Assembly (NCBI GenBank): GCA_020793565.1
Contig: DQIP01000222.1
Coordinates: 1-35,835, forward strand
DNA length: 35,835 nucleotides
Reading direction: 5' to 3'
Source of the DNA: Candidatus Methanovorans sp.
GTDB taxonomy: Archaea; Halobacteriota; Methanosarcinia; Methanosarcinales; Methanosarcinaceae
The notes beneath the pieces were generated by a model. That model was not told the origin of the DNA. It saw only the letters and a program-made list of their open reading frames with translations, and searched no databases. Shown here piece after piece: positions 25,818 to 34,806 of this stretch (within the stretch, counting starts at the first letter, position 1; every line of letters begins with the position of its first letter). Both the position numbers and the translations under genes were made by a program.

Positions 25818-28676
25818 ATGAAAATCGTCATTGCCGTCAATGGAATGACATGCATGCATTGTCACAAAACAGTGACAAACGCCATATCAGGATTGAACGG
25901 TGTCGAGTCGGTTGACGTAAGCCTTGGGGATAACAATGCAACCGTAGTTTTTGATGAAAAAGTCATCGACCTTGATTCAATTAAACAAGCAGTGGTCGAT
26001 GCCGGCTATGGGGTCGGGGATGAAAACGCCCCGGAATCCGGACAAACGGGAGAAGCAGGGGAATCCCCCATCATCATTGAAGATAATAACGAAGATGAAA
26101 TTGCGCGCCATGGATCCGGACAAACGGAGGGCGCAGAGGTATGTCCCATTATCATCGAAGATAGTAACGAAGATGAAACTATGCGCTCTGGATCCGGTAC
26201 CACAGTTGAAAGCACATTCAAAATATCAGGCATGACATGCGCATCATGTTCTGCTAACGTTGAAAGAATACTTAAAAAGCAACCCGGGGTCGCATCCGCA
26301 TCTGTCAACCTGCCAATGGAAAAGGCATCAGTGACCTATGATCCTGCACAAATCACTCCCGGGCAGATGGAAAAGGCCATCATCGGCATCGGTTACGGCG
26401 TTGTTAAAGATAATATCACGTTCGACATTGGTGGCATGACGTGTGCGGCATGTGCCCGGAACATTGAGCGTGTGCTCAAGAAACTCAGAGGTATTGATTC
26501 TGCAACAGTCAATTACGCACTTGCAAAAACGCAGGTGGAATACGATTCATCACAGGTGTCCATAGCAGAGATGATATCCGCCATTGAAGGGATCGGATAC
26601 ACAGCACAACCCAATGTTTATAAGAAAGATATGGAAAAACGCGAACGTGAGGCGCGTGAAGAAGAAATTATAAAACAGCGCAACAATCTCATGATTTCAG
26701 TCGTACTTGGAATACCGATAACACTTGGAAGCATGACTGGCATGTTCCCGAATCTACTTTCGTTCGTGCCCGCGTTCTTAACAAATAATATCGTGCTCTT
26801 TGTCCTGACTACCATAGTAATGCTATTTCCCGGCAGGCAATTCTTTACAGGAACTTACAGGGGATTAAAGCACGGTGTCACCGACATGAACCTTCTTATA
26901 GCAACAGGAACCGGTGCTGCATACAGTATCAGTGTTGCAGCAACGTTCCTTAATCTTGGTCCGGGTTACGGGCACCTGTATTATGATACCGCAGTAATGC
27001 TCATCACATTCATCATATTCGGCAGGTACCTTGAAGCCAAGACCAAAGGCAAGACATCCGAAGCCATCCGAAAACTGATGGGGTTGCAGGCAAAGACCGC
27101 GCATATTCTTGTGGATGGTGAAGAAAAAGAGGTTCCAGTTGAAAAAGTGACAGTCGGCGACATAGTGGTAGTACGTCCAGGTGAGAAGCTTCCGGTTGAC
27201 GGTGTTGTTACCGAAGGCTCATCAGCTGTCGATGAATCAATGATCACAGGTGAGAGCATCTCTGTGGAAAAGAACCGGGGTGACACCGTAATTGGTGCAA
27301 CCATCAACAAATCGGGTTATTTCAAGTTCAGGGCTGCAAAGGTCGGTGCAGACACAGCCCTTGCACAGATAATCGAACTCGTTGAAAATGCCCAGACTTC
27401 CAAAGCACCTATCCAGCGAATTGCAGACGTAGTGGCAGGCCATTTCATACTTGCTGTGCACATAATATCACTCCTTGCATTCTTCTTCTGGTTCTTCATA
27501 GGCTTTGGGATGTTCGGGATTGCACAGTCGGCAGCATTCTCATCAATTAGCCCATTCCTGTTCTCCCTGCTCATCTCTATCACTGTGCTCGTGATATCCT
27601 GCCCTTGTGCGGTTGGTCTTGCAACACCAGCCGCAATCATGGTTGGAACAGGCAAAGGCGCCGAGAACGGGATACTCATAAAAGGCGGCAAGGCTCTGGA
27701 AAATGCACACAAGTTGAACACAATCGTATTCGACAAGACCGGCACACTCACAAAAGGCGAGCCACAACTTACCGATATAATATCAACATCACACTACCCG
27801 GATGAGGAGGTATTGCAAATTGCGGCAATTGCCGAGAAAGGTTCGGAACATCCGCTTGGTGAAGCGATTGTAAGTGGTGCAATACAGCGTAATATTAAGA
27901 TTGGAAATGCCGACTCGTTCAAGTCCATTGCCGGTCATGGTATTGAGGCAGAATATGAAGGCAATCGAATACTGCTTGGCACACGCAAGCTCATGGCTGA
28001 CAACAATATCGATGTTGCTGAACTTGACAAAAGCATGGAAATACTTGAACATTCGGGAAAGACTGCCATGCTCATAGCACTTGACAATGAAGCCATTGGT
28101 ATTGTTGCAGTTGCCGACACACTCAAAGAAAATTCAAAGGAAGCTGTTGAAGAACTTCACAAAAACGGTATAGAAGTTGCAATGCTGACAGGCGACAATG
28201 AAAGAACGGCATATGCCATTGCACAGCAAGTCGGTATTAATCGCGTGTTGTTCGAAGTCCTGCCTGAAGACAAGGCAGCCGAGATCAAGAAACTCCAGAA
28301 CGAGGGAAAGGTTGTGGCAATGGTTGGGGACGGTATCAACGATGCACCTGCCCTGATGCAGTCAGATGTAGGAATTGCTATGGGAGCCGGAACCGATGTT
28401 GCAATAGAATCCGCACAGATCGTGCTTATCAAGAATGACATACTGGATGTGGTGGCGTCAATTCGCCTGAGTGATCTTACGATGCAAAAGATCAAACAGA
28501 ACCTGTTCTGGGCATTCGGTTACAACAGTATTGGCATACCGATCGCTGCCGGCATGTTGTATCCGTTTGTACACAAGATACTGATCACACCCGCACTTGC
28601 AGCCGCATTCATGGCAATGAGCTCGGTATCGGTGACGACGAACTCACTTCTAATGAAAAGGAGCAGAATAAAGTGA
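25818..28676 (+). CDS. copA: Copper-exporting P1B-type ATPase with three HMA domains
   Basis: Exports Cu(I) across the membrane at the expense of ATP. The 952 residues begin with three HMA domains: GMTCMHC (C12, C15), GMTCASC (C141, C144) and GMTCAAC (C209, C212). HMA1 is separated from HMA2 by an unusual acidic linker with two copies of a 26-residue repeat. The ATPase core has the actuator [11 protein letters not shown], the transmembrane metal motif CPC (C595, C597), the phosphorylated D639 in [18 protein letters not shown] in the nucleotide domain and [10 protein letters not shown] near 837. Eight membrane spans fit P1B-1. GGTGTGA precedes the ATG; copZ lies 58 bp upstream. Confidence 0.96.
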   Translation: MKIVIAVNGMTCMHCHKTVTNAISGLNGVESVDVSLGDNNATVVFDEKVIDLDSIKQAVVDAGYGVGDENAPESGQTGEAGESPIIIEDNNEDEIARHGSGQTEGAEVCPIIIEDSNEDETMRSGSGTTVESTFKISGMTCASCSANVERILKKQPGVASASVNLPMEKASVTYDPAQITPGQMEKAIIGIGYGVVKDNITFDIGGMTCAACARNIERVLKKLRGIDSATVNYALAKTQVEYDSSQVSIAEMISAIEGIGYTAQPNVYKKDMEKREREAREEEIIKQRNNLMISVVLGIPITLGSMTGMFPNLLSFVPAFLTNNIVLFVLTTIVMLFPGRQFFTGTYRGLKHGVTDMNLLIATGTGAAYSISVAATFLNLGPGYGHLYYDTAVMLITFIIFGRYLEAKTKGKTSEAIRKLMGLQAKTAHILVDGEEKEVPVEKVTVGDIVVVRPGEKLPVDGVVTEGSSAVDESMITGESISVEKNRGDTVIGATINKSGYFKFRAAKVGADTALAQIIELVENAQTSKAPIQRIADVVAGHFILAVHIISLLAFFFWFFIGFGMFGIAQSAAFSSISPFLFSLLISITVLVISCPCAVGLATPAAIMVGTGKGAENGILIKGGKALENAHKLNTIVFDKTGTLTKGEPQLTDIISTSHYPDEEVLQIAAIAEKGSEHPLGEAIVSGAIQRNIKIGNADSFKSIAGHGIEAEYEGNRILLGTRKLMADNNIDVAELDKSMEILEHSGKTAMLIALDNEAIGIVAVADTLKENSKEAVEELHKNGIEVAMLTGDNERTAYAIAQQVGINRVLFEVLPEDKAAEIKKLQNEGKVVAMVGDGINDAPALMQSDVGIAMGAGTDVAIESAQIVLIKNDILDVVASIRLSDLTMQKIKQNLFWAFGYNSIGIPIAAGMLYPFVHKILITPALAAAFMAMSSVSVTTNSLLMKRSRIK
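26037..26192 (+). repeat. Two 78-bp tandem repeats in the copA linker
   Basis: Units start at 26037 and 26115, each with TCCGGACAAACGG, and a third partial TCCGG starts at 26193, giving an exact 78-bp period. They encode 26-residue units with PIIIED(N/S)NEDE, acidic and cysteine-poor apart from one Cys in unit 2. The reading frame is kept, so this is a live, in-frame duplication. Confidence 0.85.
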
Positions 28677-28710
28677 TGCTGGTAAATTTAATTTATATGT
28701 GGTGATATTT

Positions 28711-28959
28711 ATGGAAGAAAATTTTGTTAATAAAAGGATCGGAAAATATAGCCTGATCGCAAGTTTTGTATCATCTGTTGCTTTGTCAATTATATTCATA
28801 TTGCTGGCAATATTTAAGAACAGTGTAATGACTACGCCACTCTACACACAGGTAGATATTGCGGCAGGTGCGGTCTTTGTGTTCATTCTGGGCATGATCA
28901 TATCAGCATCGATATGGCCGAATATTGTAGGGAAACGCTTGAAAAATACAGGTCAATGA
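28711..28959 (+). CDS. Small two-span membrane protein of the cop unit
   Basis: An 82-residue protein with two predicted membrane spans, SLIASFVSSVALSIIFILLA and IAAGAVFVFILGMIISASIW, and basic ends. ATG 28711 has GGTGAT eight to three bases before it. No metal-binding cysteines or histidines stand out. I do not recognise the family. Its place 34 bp after copA suggests cotranscription and a membrane role linked to copper export, which is inference. Confidence 0.65.
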   Translation: MEENFVNKRIGKYSLIASFVSSVALSIIFILLAIFKNSVMTTPLYTQVDIAAGAVFVFILGMIISASIWPNIVGKRLKNTGQ

Positions 28960-28960
28960 T

Positions 28961-29080
28961 GTGTTTGTTGGGTGCTGTATCATAATCGTGTGTCTGGCAG
29001 TGATCGCGATCATTGTGATAATGGTCCGGAAACCTCTAAAGACCGGGGTCGTGATTGGGGAAGAGGGGGGTATCCTGTAA
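28961..29080 (+). CDS. Possible 39-residue single-span membrane protein
   Basis: GTG 28961 starts a frame of 39 residues that begins with two adjacent cysteines and a strongly hydrophobic helix (CIIIVCLAVIAIIVIMV), then RKPLK as a positive stop-transfer and a short soluble tail VVIGEEGGIL. GGTCAATGAT lies directly upstream and the stop of the previous gene is one base away. The topology is that of a real small membrane protein, but the frame is short and the GTG start leaves room for chance. Confidence 0.4.
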   Translation: MFVGCCIIIVCLAVIAIIVIMVRKPLKTGVVIGEEGGIL

Positions 29081-29097
29081 ATCGGCTGTTTTAGTAA

Positions 29098-29377
29098 CTA
29101 GTGTTGTGTCAACAATGCTATGTTGCTAAACGGAAGGGTTTAAGGCAGATGTGAAAAACGGCGCGACCATATGCGCTTAAGCGCGGCATGTTCCAACACC
29201 ATAAATATGAAATACAATACTGTTTTCAAGCGGTGTCGTATTTGCATATCTTAGAATTGTATGTTTGGATTGTGGATTTGGCAGTAGTGAAATGTCCCAC
29301 CTATGATGGGAACTGGTGCTCCGATCTCTTTAGTTTCGGCAAAATAATACGCCACTTGATAGTTGACACGACACTAG
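29098..29377. mobile_element. MITE C, copy 1 (280 bp)
   Basis: Ends are inverted repeats of 16 bp with one difference: CTAGTGT(T/C)GTGTCAAC. The left 125 bp or so, including a 12-bp palindrome GCGCTTAAGCGC, recurs in inverse orientation at 30612-30736. The interior holds no credible gene. Whether the CTAG at both ends belongs to the element or is a target duplication cannot be told from one copy. The element forms the left border of a segment with the GTPase gene. Confidence 0.75.
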
Positions 29378-29495
29378 GTGGTGACTTCCTCTGTAAAAAC
29401 ACATCTCTTGGGGTCACTGCTACCCCAATTATGGCAGTTTGGGTATACGCCATCTTATGGTACATCCTTATATTCTAATACATCATAGACCCGGC

Positions 29496-30260
29496 ATGAC
29501 AAGTTACAAGAAGATATCAAGGGATGTAATAAAAAAAGCAGATATCCTTCTTGAAGTAGTAGATGCCCGGTTTCCCGACGAGACACGAAACATGGAGGTT
29601 GAGCGTGATATAGTGCGTGCAAAGAAGCCGTTTATAATAGTCTTAAACAAATGCGATCTTGTATCAAAACAACCCCTTGAGAGAACAAAATCCCGCCTGT
29701 CAAAAATTGCACCCACAGTCTTTGTGTCCAGTAAGAACAAGTCAGGAACAACGATCCTAAGACATAAGATCCTTGAAACCGCCAACAAGAAAGGAGGCGA
29801 AATACTGGTCGGGTCCCTTGGCTATCCCAACACAGGCAAATCATCTGTGATCAATGCCGTGACCGGGAGACACAGAGCTGGCACATCCTCAATATCAGGC
29901 CATACAAAAGGAGTGCAGCACATTAATGCAGGTTCGCGTATCAAGTTCATTGATACACCGGGGGTGATTCCCTTTGGTGAGAACGATGAGTGTATACAGG
30001 GTCTGCTTGCAGTGAGGGATTCAACACACCTGCAAGATCCCATCGGCGTGGCCATGACGATAATAGGGAAAATATGCGCTGAAAACAAGACAGTTCTGGA
30101 ATCTTCCTACAATATTACTATAGAGGAACAGGATTCCTATGGGGTGCTTGAACTCATTGGCAAACAGAGTAATTTCCTGAAGAAAAAGGCTGAGGTGGAT
30201 GAAACAAGGGCGGCAGTCAAGATAATCAATGACTGGCAAAATGGGCGGCTTGTGATTTAG
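29496..30260 (+). CDS. Circularly permuted GTPase, YlqF/RbgA-like
   Basis: A GTPase of the circularly permuted group whose members assist ribosome assembly. The motif order is G4-G5-G1-G2-G3: NKCD at 51-54, SSK near 78-80, GYPNTGKSS (P-loop) at 109-117, GHTKG near 135-139 and DTPG at 153-156. The 254 residues from ATG 29496 are a little shorter than typical RbgA; the C-terminal region (after 215) is basic and helical, fit for RNA binding. No strong SD is seen. The gene stands alone between inverted copies of MITE C. An upstream frame to 29439 is less likely. Confidence 0.88.
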   Translation: MTSYKKISRDVIKKADILLEVVDARFPDETRNMEVERDIVRAKKPFIIVLNKCDLVSKQPLERTKSRLSKIAPTVFVSSKNKSGTTILRHKILETANKKGGEILVGSLGYPNTGKSSVINAVTGRHRAGTSSISGHTKGVQHINAGSRIKFIDTPGVIPFGENDECIQGLLAVRDSTHLQDPIGVAMTIIGKICAENKTVLESSYNITIEEQDSYGVLELIGKQSNFLKKKAEVDETRAAVKIINDWQNGRLVI

Positions 30261-30467
30261 GGGCTGCCTGAAAACCCCCAACTGAAATCGCCCCATATTT
30301 TCCATTAAAAATTGGCCTGGCCGGAGCGGATGGTTCTTTTGTCAGGATATATACTAATCCTCGTCAGTTTTTTGTAACTCTTGGTTATCAATTAACCTTC
30401 ATGCATCGGTTTTATTGCAAGATAACTGTGAATTATACTTGCGGAGTAGTTAATAACTGGAAAATTG

Positions 30468-30581
30468 GTATCCATTTCAAAAAGCAGGGTAAAATGCATA
30501 TTCTGATTATTAAAATCAAGTGCCGAAACAGGCTTTCGATTTCAAGATACAGTCATTTACCCTTAGATTTGAAGCGGATAC
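30468..30581. mobile_element. MITE A, copy 2 (114 bp, 8-bp target duplication)
   Basis: Same orientation and same ends as the element at 364-476 (GTATCC...GGATAC), with the shared blocks TTCAAAAAGCAGGGTAA and TTACCCTTAGATTTGAAGCG. Perfect GAAAATTG flanks it at 30460-30467 and 30582-30589. The different duplication at each copy shows two separate insertions. Confidence 0.85.
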
Positions 30582-30611
30582 GAAAATTGCATTTTTTTAC
30601 AGGTATTCCAG

Positions 30612-30736
30612 AGTATTGTATTTCATATTTATGGTGTTGGAACATGCCGCGCTTAAGCGCGCATGGTCGCACCGTTTTTCACATTTGCCTTAACCCCTTC
30701 CGTTTTGCAATATTGCATTGTTGACACGACACTACT
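30612..30736. mobile_element. MITE C, copy 2 (partial, inverted)
   Basis: About 124 bp matching the left part of the element at 29098-29377 in reverse complement, including GCGCTTAAGCGC and the terminal GTTGACACGACACTA. The other end is not found; the match stops near 30612. Its end abuts the afpA stop codon (30735-30737). Confidence 0.75.
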
Positions 30737-31301
30737 ACAGTTTGGTGTTCCGTCGCAACGTTTGGCTAACCCCTACGATATCATATATTTCGTCCGGGCT
30801 TTCCAGAACCGTGATATTCTCCATCTGCGCAAGTTTTTCTGAATTGGACACATCGACTTCACGCATTTTAAGTTCCATCTCCCTTCCTTTTGGAGAATAG
30901 GTTTTCACCGTGCCCCGACTCTGGTCTACAGGCAGTATGTATATTGGGGTATCGCCTTTTGCAGTCTGGGAAACAGTATTGGTGACAAGTGTATCTGCAA
31001 TCCCGTGTACCATCTTTGCAACTGAATTAGCTGTTGCCGGTGCGATCAAAAGGAAATCATAATACCCTACCTGAAGTGGGCCGGCAATAAAAGGTGAATT
31101 TGGACCGGCATCGATTTTGAAATTGGGGAAATCACGCTGTATGTCATCCCACATATGGTACCACTTCATCACTGTTTCACCTTCTTTCGACAAAAAGACC
31201 ATTATCTCAATCTCGGTTTTATTCTTAATGTCAACCATCACATCATAAGTATCATGTATCAGGTCACCCGATCCCGTAATTCCCCATGCGATCCGTTTCA
31301 A
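30735..31301 (-). CDS. afpA: Archaeoflavoprotein, AfpA-like
   Basis: A flavoprotein of the AfpA group, flavodoxin/Rossmann-type, which takes electrons from ferredoxin and passes them to partners such as rubredoxin-like or reductase proteins. Recognisable are RIAWGITGSGDLI at the start, YDFLLIAPATANSVAKMV and GIADTLVTNTVSQTAKG. The start is an unusual TTG at 31301: a strong GGAGGAAGG lies 3 nt before it and the family begins with KRIAWG; no ATG is nearby. The stop codon touches the terminal repeat of MITE C. It closes a minus-strand block of oxygen-stress genes. Length 188 residues. Confidence 0.85.
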   Translation of the reverse strand: MKRIAWGITGSGDLIHDTYDVMVDIKNKTEIEIMVFLSKEGETVMKWYHMWDDIQRDFPNFKIDAGPNSPFIAGPLQVGYYDFLLIAPATANSVAKMVHGIADTLVTNTVSQTAKGDTPIYILPVDQSRGTVKTYSPKGREMELKMREVDVSNSEKLAQMENITVLESPDEIYDIVGVSQTLRRNTKL

Positions 31302-31350
31302 TTTCCTTCCTCCGTTTGTCAATTTTTGCAATTCCTGTTCCTGTAATTAT

Positions 31351-31926
31351 TCAATAATTTCGTGTCCAGGCCTCGAAATATGCCCTATCATGCGCACATG
31401 CCGGGCATTTTTCCACAGCTTCTATGCCCTCATGAACATAACCACAGTTGCGGCATTTCCATTTTATGGCAGTATCCCGCTTAAACACCATACAATTTTC
31501 GATATTCCTGATCAGGGCGCGGTATCGTTCCTCATGAGCCTTCTCTGCCACAGCAATACTTTTAAACACCGATACGATCTCAGAAAAACCCTCATTTTCT
31601 GCAATTTCGGCAAATTCAGGATACATATGTGTATGTTCATGGTTCTCACCATCTGCTGACGCTTCAAGATTCGTTTTCGTATCCCCGATAACACCGGCAG
31701 GGAATGAGCCTGTTATTTCCACTTCCCCGCCTTTGAGGAATTTGAACAACCTTTTTGCATGCTCTTTCTCATTATCGGCAGTCTCCAAAAAGATTCCTGC
31801 GATCTGTTCATATCCCGCCTTTTTCGCTGCAGATGCAAAATACGTATAGCGATTCCTTGCCTGCGACTCACCAGCAAATGCGGTCAACAGATTCTTTTCA
31901 GTTTGTGTTCCTTTCAGGTTTACCAT
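31351..31926 (-). CDS. rbr: Rubrerythrin
   Basis: Non-haem di-iron peroxidase that reduces hydrogen peroxide with electrons from reduced rubredoxin-type donors. In 191 residues: E20 in AGESQARNRY, E53xxH56 in DNEKEHAKR, a glutamate near 110, and E128xxH131 in AEKAHEER form the di-iron site; the C-terminal rubredoxin-like iron site is C158/C161 and C174/C177. GGAGG precedes the ATG at 31926, in a leader (GGAGGTACATACT) very like that of the superoxide reductase gene. An in-frame start at 31953 is less likely. Confidence 0.95.
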   Translation of the reverse strand: MVNLKGTQTEKNLLTAFAGESQARNRYTYFASAAKKAGYEQIAGIFLETADNEKEHAKRLFKFLKGGEVEITGSFPAGVIGDTKTNLEASADGENHEHTHMYPEFAEIAENEGFSEIVSVFKSIAVAEKAHEERYRALIRNIENCMVFKRDTAIKWKCRNCGYVHEGIEAVEKCPACAHDRAYFEAWTRNY

Positions 31927-32018
31927 AGTATGTACCTCCACTTTTACGTCCATATTTTATATTTATAATTTTAAACTTTCACGTGTATCTGATTATTTTG
32001 TTAGATCATACCAATAAT

Positions 32019-32732
32019 TCAATAGCCTACAAAAGATTCCTGTTTGATCCGCTCCTTTGGTACTCCAAGACCATCCAATATCGCTACCATTGAACCAAGC
32101 ATCACAGGAGGACCACACAGGTAAAAGACATAATCCTTGTAGTTCGGGATATCGCGTATAATCATGCTTTCACTGGTTCGTCCCCGAAATCCTTCCCAGT
32201 CGTCATCGGCTCTTGTCAGTACGTAAACGACCTTCAGGTTAGTGTTGCTTTGTTCAATTTGGTCAAGTTCGTTCCTAAAAACAATGTCTTGCTGCGTTTT
32301 GTTACTGCTAATTATGATAACTTTCGTATCAAGTCCTGTATCAGTACAGTACTTACAGATGCTGATCATTGGCGTGATCCCGATACCACCGCTTAACAGC
32401 GCAATGTTACTATATTCCCCCCCGAATGTTAAATTCCCATAGGGGCCATCGATATCCATTACATCACTAACAACCATCGCATCAAGAGTATTGGAAAAAT
32501 CATGACCTGTGAGTTTTTTGGTGATTTCTAAATGATCATTTTCAGTCGGGCTGCTGGAAATTGTAAGAGGCTTGCGCACAATTTCGCCGGAAACCGTAAG
32601 TGTTACAAAAATGTACTGTCCTGCCTTATAATCAAATCCGGCAGGCCTGCTGAACCTGAAACTCTTAACATTATGGGTTCGCGGTATTATTTCAGTTAAA
32701 TTTGCGGTAAAATCCACAGGCAACGTCTCCAC
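32019..32732 (-). CDS. FAD/NAD(P)-binding oxidoreductase (ferredoxin reductase-like)
   Basis: A 237-residue FNR-fold protein: FAD-binding beta-barrel with GQYIFVTL and RKPLTISSSP (the R-x-Y-T/S FAD motif, Tyr replaced), then the nucleotide domain with GGIGITPMIS and FYLCGPPVMLGSM, ending ESFVGY. No C-terminal cysteine set for a [2Fe-2S] cluster is seen, unlike PyrK or hydrogenase gamma subunits. Its start codon directly follows the stop of the iron-sulfur flavoprotein, so a flavin-to-flavin electron chain is likely. The electron partner is not identified. Confidence 0.82.
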   Translation of the reverse strand: METLPVDFTANLTEIIPRTHNVKSFRFSRPAGFDYKAGQYIFVTLTVSGEIVRKPLTISSSPTENDHLEITKKLTGHDFSNTLDAMVVSDVMDIDGPYGNLTFGGEYSNIALLSGGIGITPMISICKYCTDTGLDTKVIIISSNKTQQDIVFRNELDQIEQSNTNLKVVYVLTRADDDWEGFRGRTSESMIIRDIPNYKDYVFYLCGPPVMLGSMVAILDGLGVPKERIKQESFVGY

Positions 32733-33377
32733 TTATTGAATGCCTTTCATGATCTTTGCAGTACTGATCAGTTTATCCATTGAACGATACAGGCTACGAA
32801 GCCCTTCCTTATCCTCTGAAACACCCTCTGCCCCTTTATCCCTGGACCAGAATGTTCCGCCAAGGTTTGCACCGAACGATCCGCCTGCAACCGGTATTAT
32901 CTCACTTATTATATAAAAATTGAGGATGGTCTGGAGTGCAGGTTCCTGCCCGCCGACACGATCACCACCATCAGCTACCGCCATGCCTACCTTGTTCAAA
33001 AATACCTTTGGGTCGCGTGCAACGATTGCGCGACACCTGTCCATCATAACCTTTGTCTGACCGCTGATCGTTCCCTGGTATACGGGCGTCCCGATTATCC
33101 ATGCATCTGCCCGGATCATTTTCTCATACAACCCGACCATATCATCCTTATGAATGCATCCCTCTTTTTTGCGGACGCAGTAATCACAATGGATGCAGAA
33201 TTTCAGCGTTTTCCCGCTCGCAGAAAAATAGTCGGTCTCAACCGAATACTTCTCTTCCGCAAACCTCAATGCTTCATTTACAACATAATCGGTTGCTTTT
33301 TTCCTTGGACTTCCGGATATACCAAGAAGTTTTATGGATCTTTCATTGTCATTATGATTATAATTATCAGACATCAT
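32733..33377 (-). CDS. Iron-sulfur flavoprotein (Isf-type)
   Basis: A 214-residue flavodoxin-like protein with the compact [4Fe-4S] motif of Isf: C61, C64, C67 and C74 (CX2CX2CX6C). FMN contacts are LGISGSPRK near 18-26, GTPVYQGTISGQTKVMMDR and AVADGGDRVGGQE. Isf of Methanosarcina takes electrons from ferredoxin and helps reduce oxygen and peroxide. AAAGGAGCG precedes ATG 33377; two ATGs are adjacent. It abuts the FNR-like gene. Confidence 0.88.
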   Translation of the reverse strand: MMSDNYNHNDNERSIKLLGISGSPRKKATDYVVNEALRFAEEKYSVETDYFSASGKTLKFCIHCDYCVRKKEGCIHKDDMVGLYEKMIRADAWIIGTPVYQGTISGQTKVMMDRCRAIVARDPKVFLNKVGMAVADGGDRVGGQEPALQTILNFYIISEIIPVAGGSFGANLGGTFWSRDKGAEGVSEDKEGLRSLYRSMDKLISTAKIMKGIQ

Positions 33378-33487
33378 CGCTCCTTTAGCATATTATATGG
33401 TAACGTAATCGGTCCCATTAAGTATTCACCAATAAACCCCTTGTGAAAATTGAATGCCGGTATGTAAATAAGGATCGGGATAAGGAA

Positions 33488-33856
33488 TCACTTGACTGTG
33501 ATCACTTTTTCGCATTCCCACATCCCATGAACATTACAGCGAATTACAGCGCGCAGGGTAGTAGTCTCATGTGCACCGCTTTTGACCATGTTAATAGTCG
33601 CTTTTGCGATCATGAATACAGGCGTGAGTATCACCTTGGTAATGAAATTACTACCGGAATAAAGATCGATCCACTGGATGTGATGTGCTTCTTCCATTAC
33701 ATGTGGCATGCTTCCAACCTTTATGGTCACTTCAAACGCCTCGCCTGCGGTTACGGTATCAGGTGCCTCTATTACAGGCACATGTTTCTTTTCCATATCC
33801 GTAAGGTTTGATGCGTCTGCGGGATCATTGACCCCGCAAAACAGACTTTCGGTCAT
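33488..33856 (-). CDS. Superoxide reductase (neelaredoxin-type, lacks desulforedoxin domain)
   Basis: Reduces superoxide to hydrogen peroxide at a His4-Cys iron. In 122 residues the ligands are H25 (KKHVPVI), H52, H58 or H59 (PHVMEEAHHIQWI), C107 and H110 (CNVHGMW). The axial glutamate usual in EKH motifs is displaced by one residue here (EKKH). The N-terminal desulforedoxin domain of classical desulfoferrodoxin is absent; a separate desulforedoxin gene lies at 34807-34929. GGAGGTACAAT precedes the ATG. Rubrerythrin, in the same block, would remove the peroxide. Confidence 0.9.
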   Translation of the reverse strand: MTESLFCGVNDPADASNLTDMEKKHVPVIEAPDTVTAGEAFEVTIKVGSMPHVMEEAHHIQWIDLYSGSNFITKVILTPVFMIAKATINMVKSGAHETTTLRAVIRCNVHGMWECEKVITVK

Positions 33857-33921
33857 ATTGTACCTCCAATTGGTTATTTTTAACAATTGTACGCTATTGG
33901 ATCGAAAATTCGATTCGATAG

Positions 33922-34269
33922 CTACTTCAACATCTCTAATGCATCCTTGCAGACTGCAACTGATGGGGCACCTGCTGTCAGGAAAATTACGTCCATTGTT
34001 TCCATGATCTCCTCTTTTGTCGCGCCTGCGTTAATTGCGCTTTTCATCTGGGATATCGTACATTCATTACACTGCCTGGATGCGACAACTGCAAGAGCCA
34101 TCAATCTCTTTACTTTGCCGGAAAGCGCACCATCTGATAGCATCTTATGGTCGCACCTTTTATACTTTAACAAAAAATCCGGGTCAAGTTCCCCGAGCCG
34201 ATCCAGGATAGGGGGGGTAAATCCCATCTTTTTGTTCATGCTTTCCAGTATGTCTTCGTGTTCGCTCAT
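33922..34269 (-). CDS. Carboxymuconolactone decarboxylase family protein (AhpD-like)
   Basis: A 115-residue all-helical AhpD-like protein. The redox motif reads [10 protein letters not shown] (C67, C70); the histidine that follows four residues after the second cysteine in AhpD is replaced by Gln74. It may act as a thiol disulfide partner for peroxide defence, or as a decarboxylase relative. In the stress block, 66 bp from DUF2180 and 66 bp from the superoxide reductase. Confidence 0.82.
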   Translation of the reverse strand: MSEHEDILESMNKKMGFTPPILDRLGELDPDFLLKYKRCDHKMLSDGALSGKVKRLMALAVVASRQCNECTISQMKSAINAGATKEEIMETMDVIFLTAGAPSVAVCKDALEMLK

Positions 34270-34335
34270 GAATAATTATCTCCATTTTATTAAGTTATTA
34301 AGTTCTTTTATGTATATAGTTCTTATAGTTATTGA

Positions 34336-34560
34336 TTAGTCGAATGCGTCTACCAATGTCTTTTCAATACAATAATTGCACATGATCCTTGGAAGTTCCT
34401 TCTTCAATACTTTCGCAGGTGCTGGATAATTTCCACTCCATACGGGCAGATCCATCCTCTTTGCATGTTCATCACACAGGCCTTTTCCACACACGATACA
34501 AATTGCTACTGCTTCATTATTATTGCCTTCTTCCATGCAGTCATAACATATTAGCATCAA
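34336..34560 (-). CDS. DUF2180 zinc protein (copy 2)
   Basis: A 74-residue protein with CYDC, CIVCGKGLCDEH and IMCNYC, cysteine/histidine sets for two zinc sites in a B-box/RING-like arrangement. Function unknown. It is a diverged tandem paralog of the gene at 34567-34779, 6 bp upstream. GAGGTGATT before the ATG overlaps the end of that gene. Confidence 0.85.
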   Translation of the reverse strand: MMLICYDCMEEGNNNEAVAICIVCGKGLCDEHAKRMDLPVWSGNYPAPAKVLKKELPRIMCNYCIEKTLVDAFD

Positions 34561-34566
34561 ATCACC

Positions 34567-34779
34567 TCAAAAATTCTCCAGCAGCGCTGCATGGCACGGT
34601 TCACATACAATTCTAAGTATATGCTCCACATCCGGTTTTAACCGCACAGGGTAATCCCCATCCCATACAGGAATCTCCTCCCTCTTCAAATGATCATTAC
34701 ATAGACCCATTCCACACACAATACAGATCGCTACTGCGTCAGTATCTTTTCCCATCCTGGCACATTGATAACATTTCAT
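34567..34779 (-). CDS. DUF2180 zinc protein (copy 1)
   Basis: A 70-residue paralog of the downstream gene. Conserved parts are MKCYQCARMGKDTDAVAICI, VCGMGLCNDHLKREEIPVW and the C-terminal RIVCEPCHAAL. The family is largely confined to methanogenic and related archaea. The cysteine and histidine spacing predicts two zinc sites. In this stress block it may sense or buffer zinc or thiols, which is a guess. Confidence 0.88.
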   Translation of the reverse strand: MKCYQCARMGKDTDAVAICIVCGMGLCNDHLKREEIPVWDGDYPVRLKPDVEHILRIVCEPCHAALLENF

Positions 34780-34806
34780 GTATATTCACCTTTTGAAATA
34801 CTCCAA

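Noticed and set aside
29188-29478. Open frame of 96 codons inside MITE C
   Set aside because: It lies on the repeat and runs into the GTPase upstream region; no SD and no sign of a transposase fragment.
30258-30296. GGCTGCCTGAAAACC as another copy of the hairpin at 25094
   Set aside because: Only about the first 16 bases resemble one arm, and there is no partner arm.
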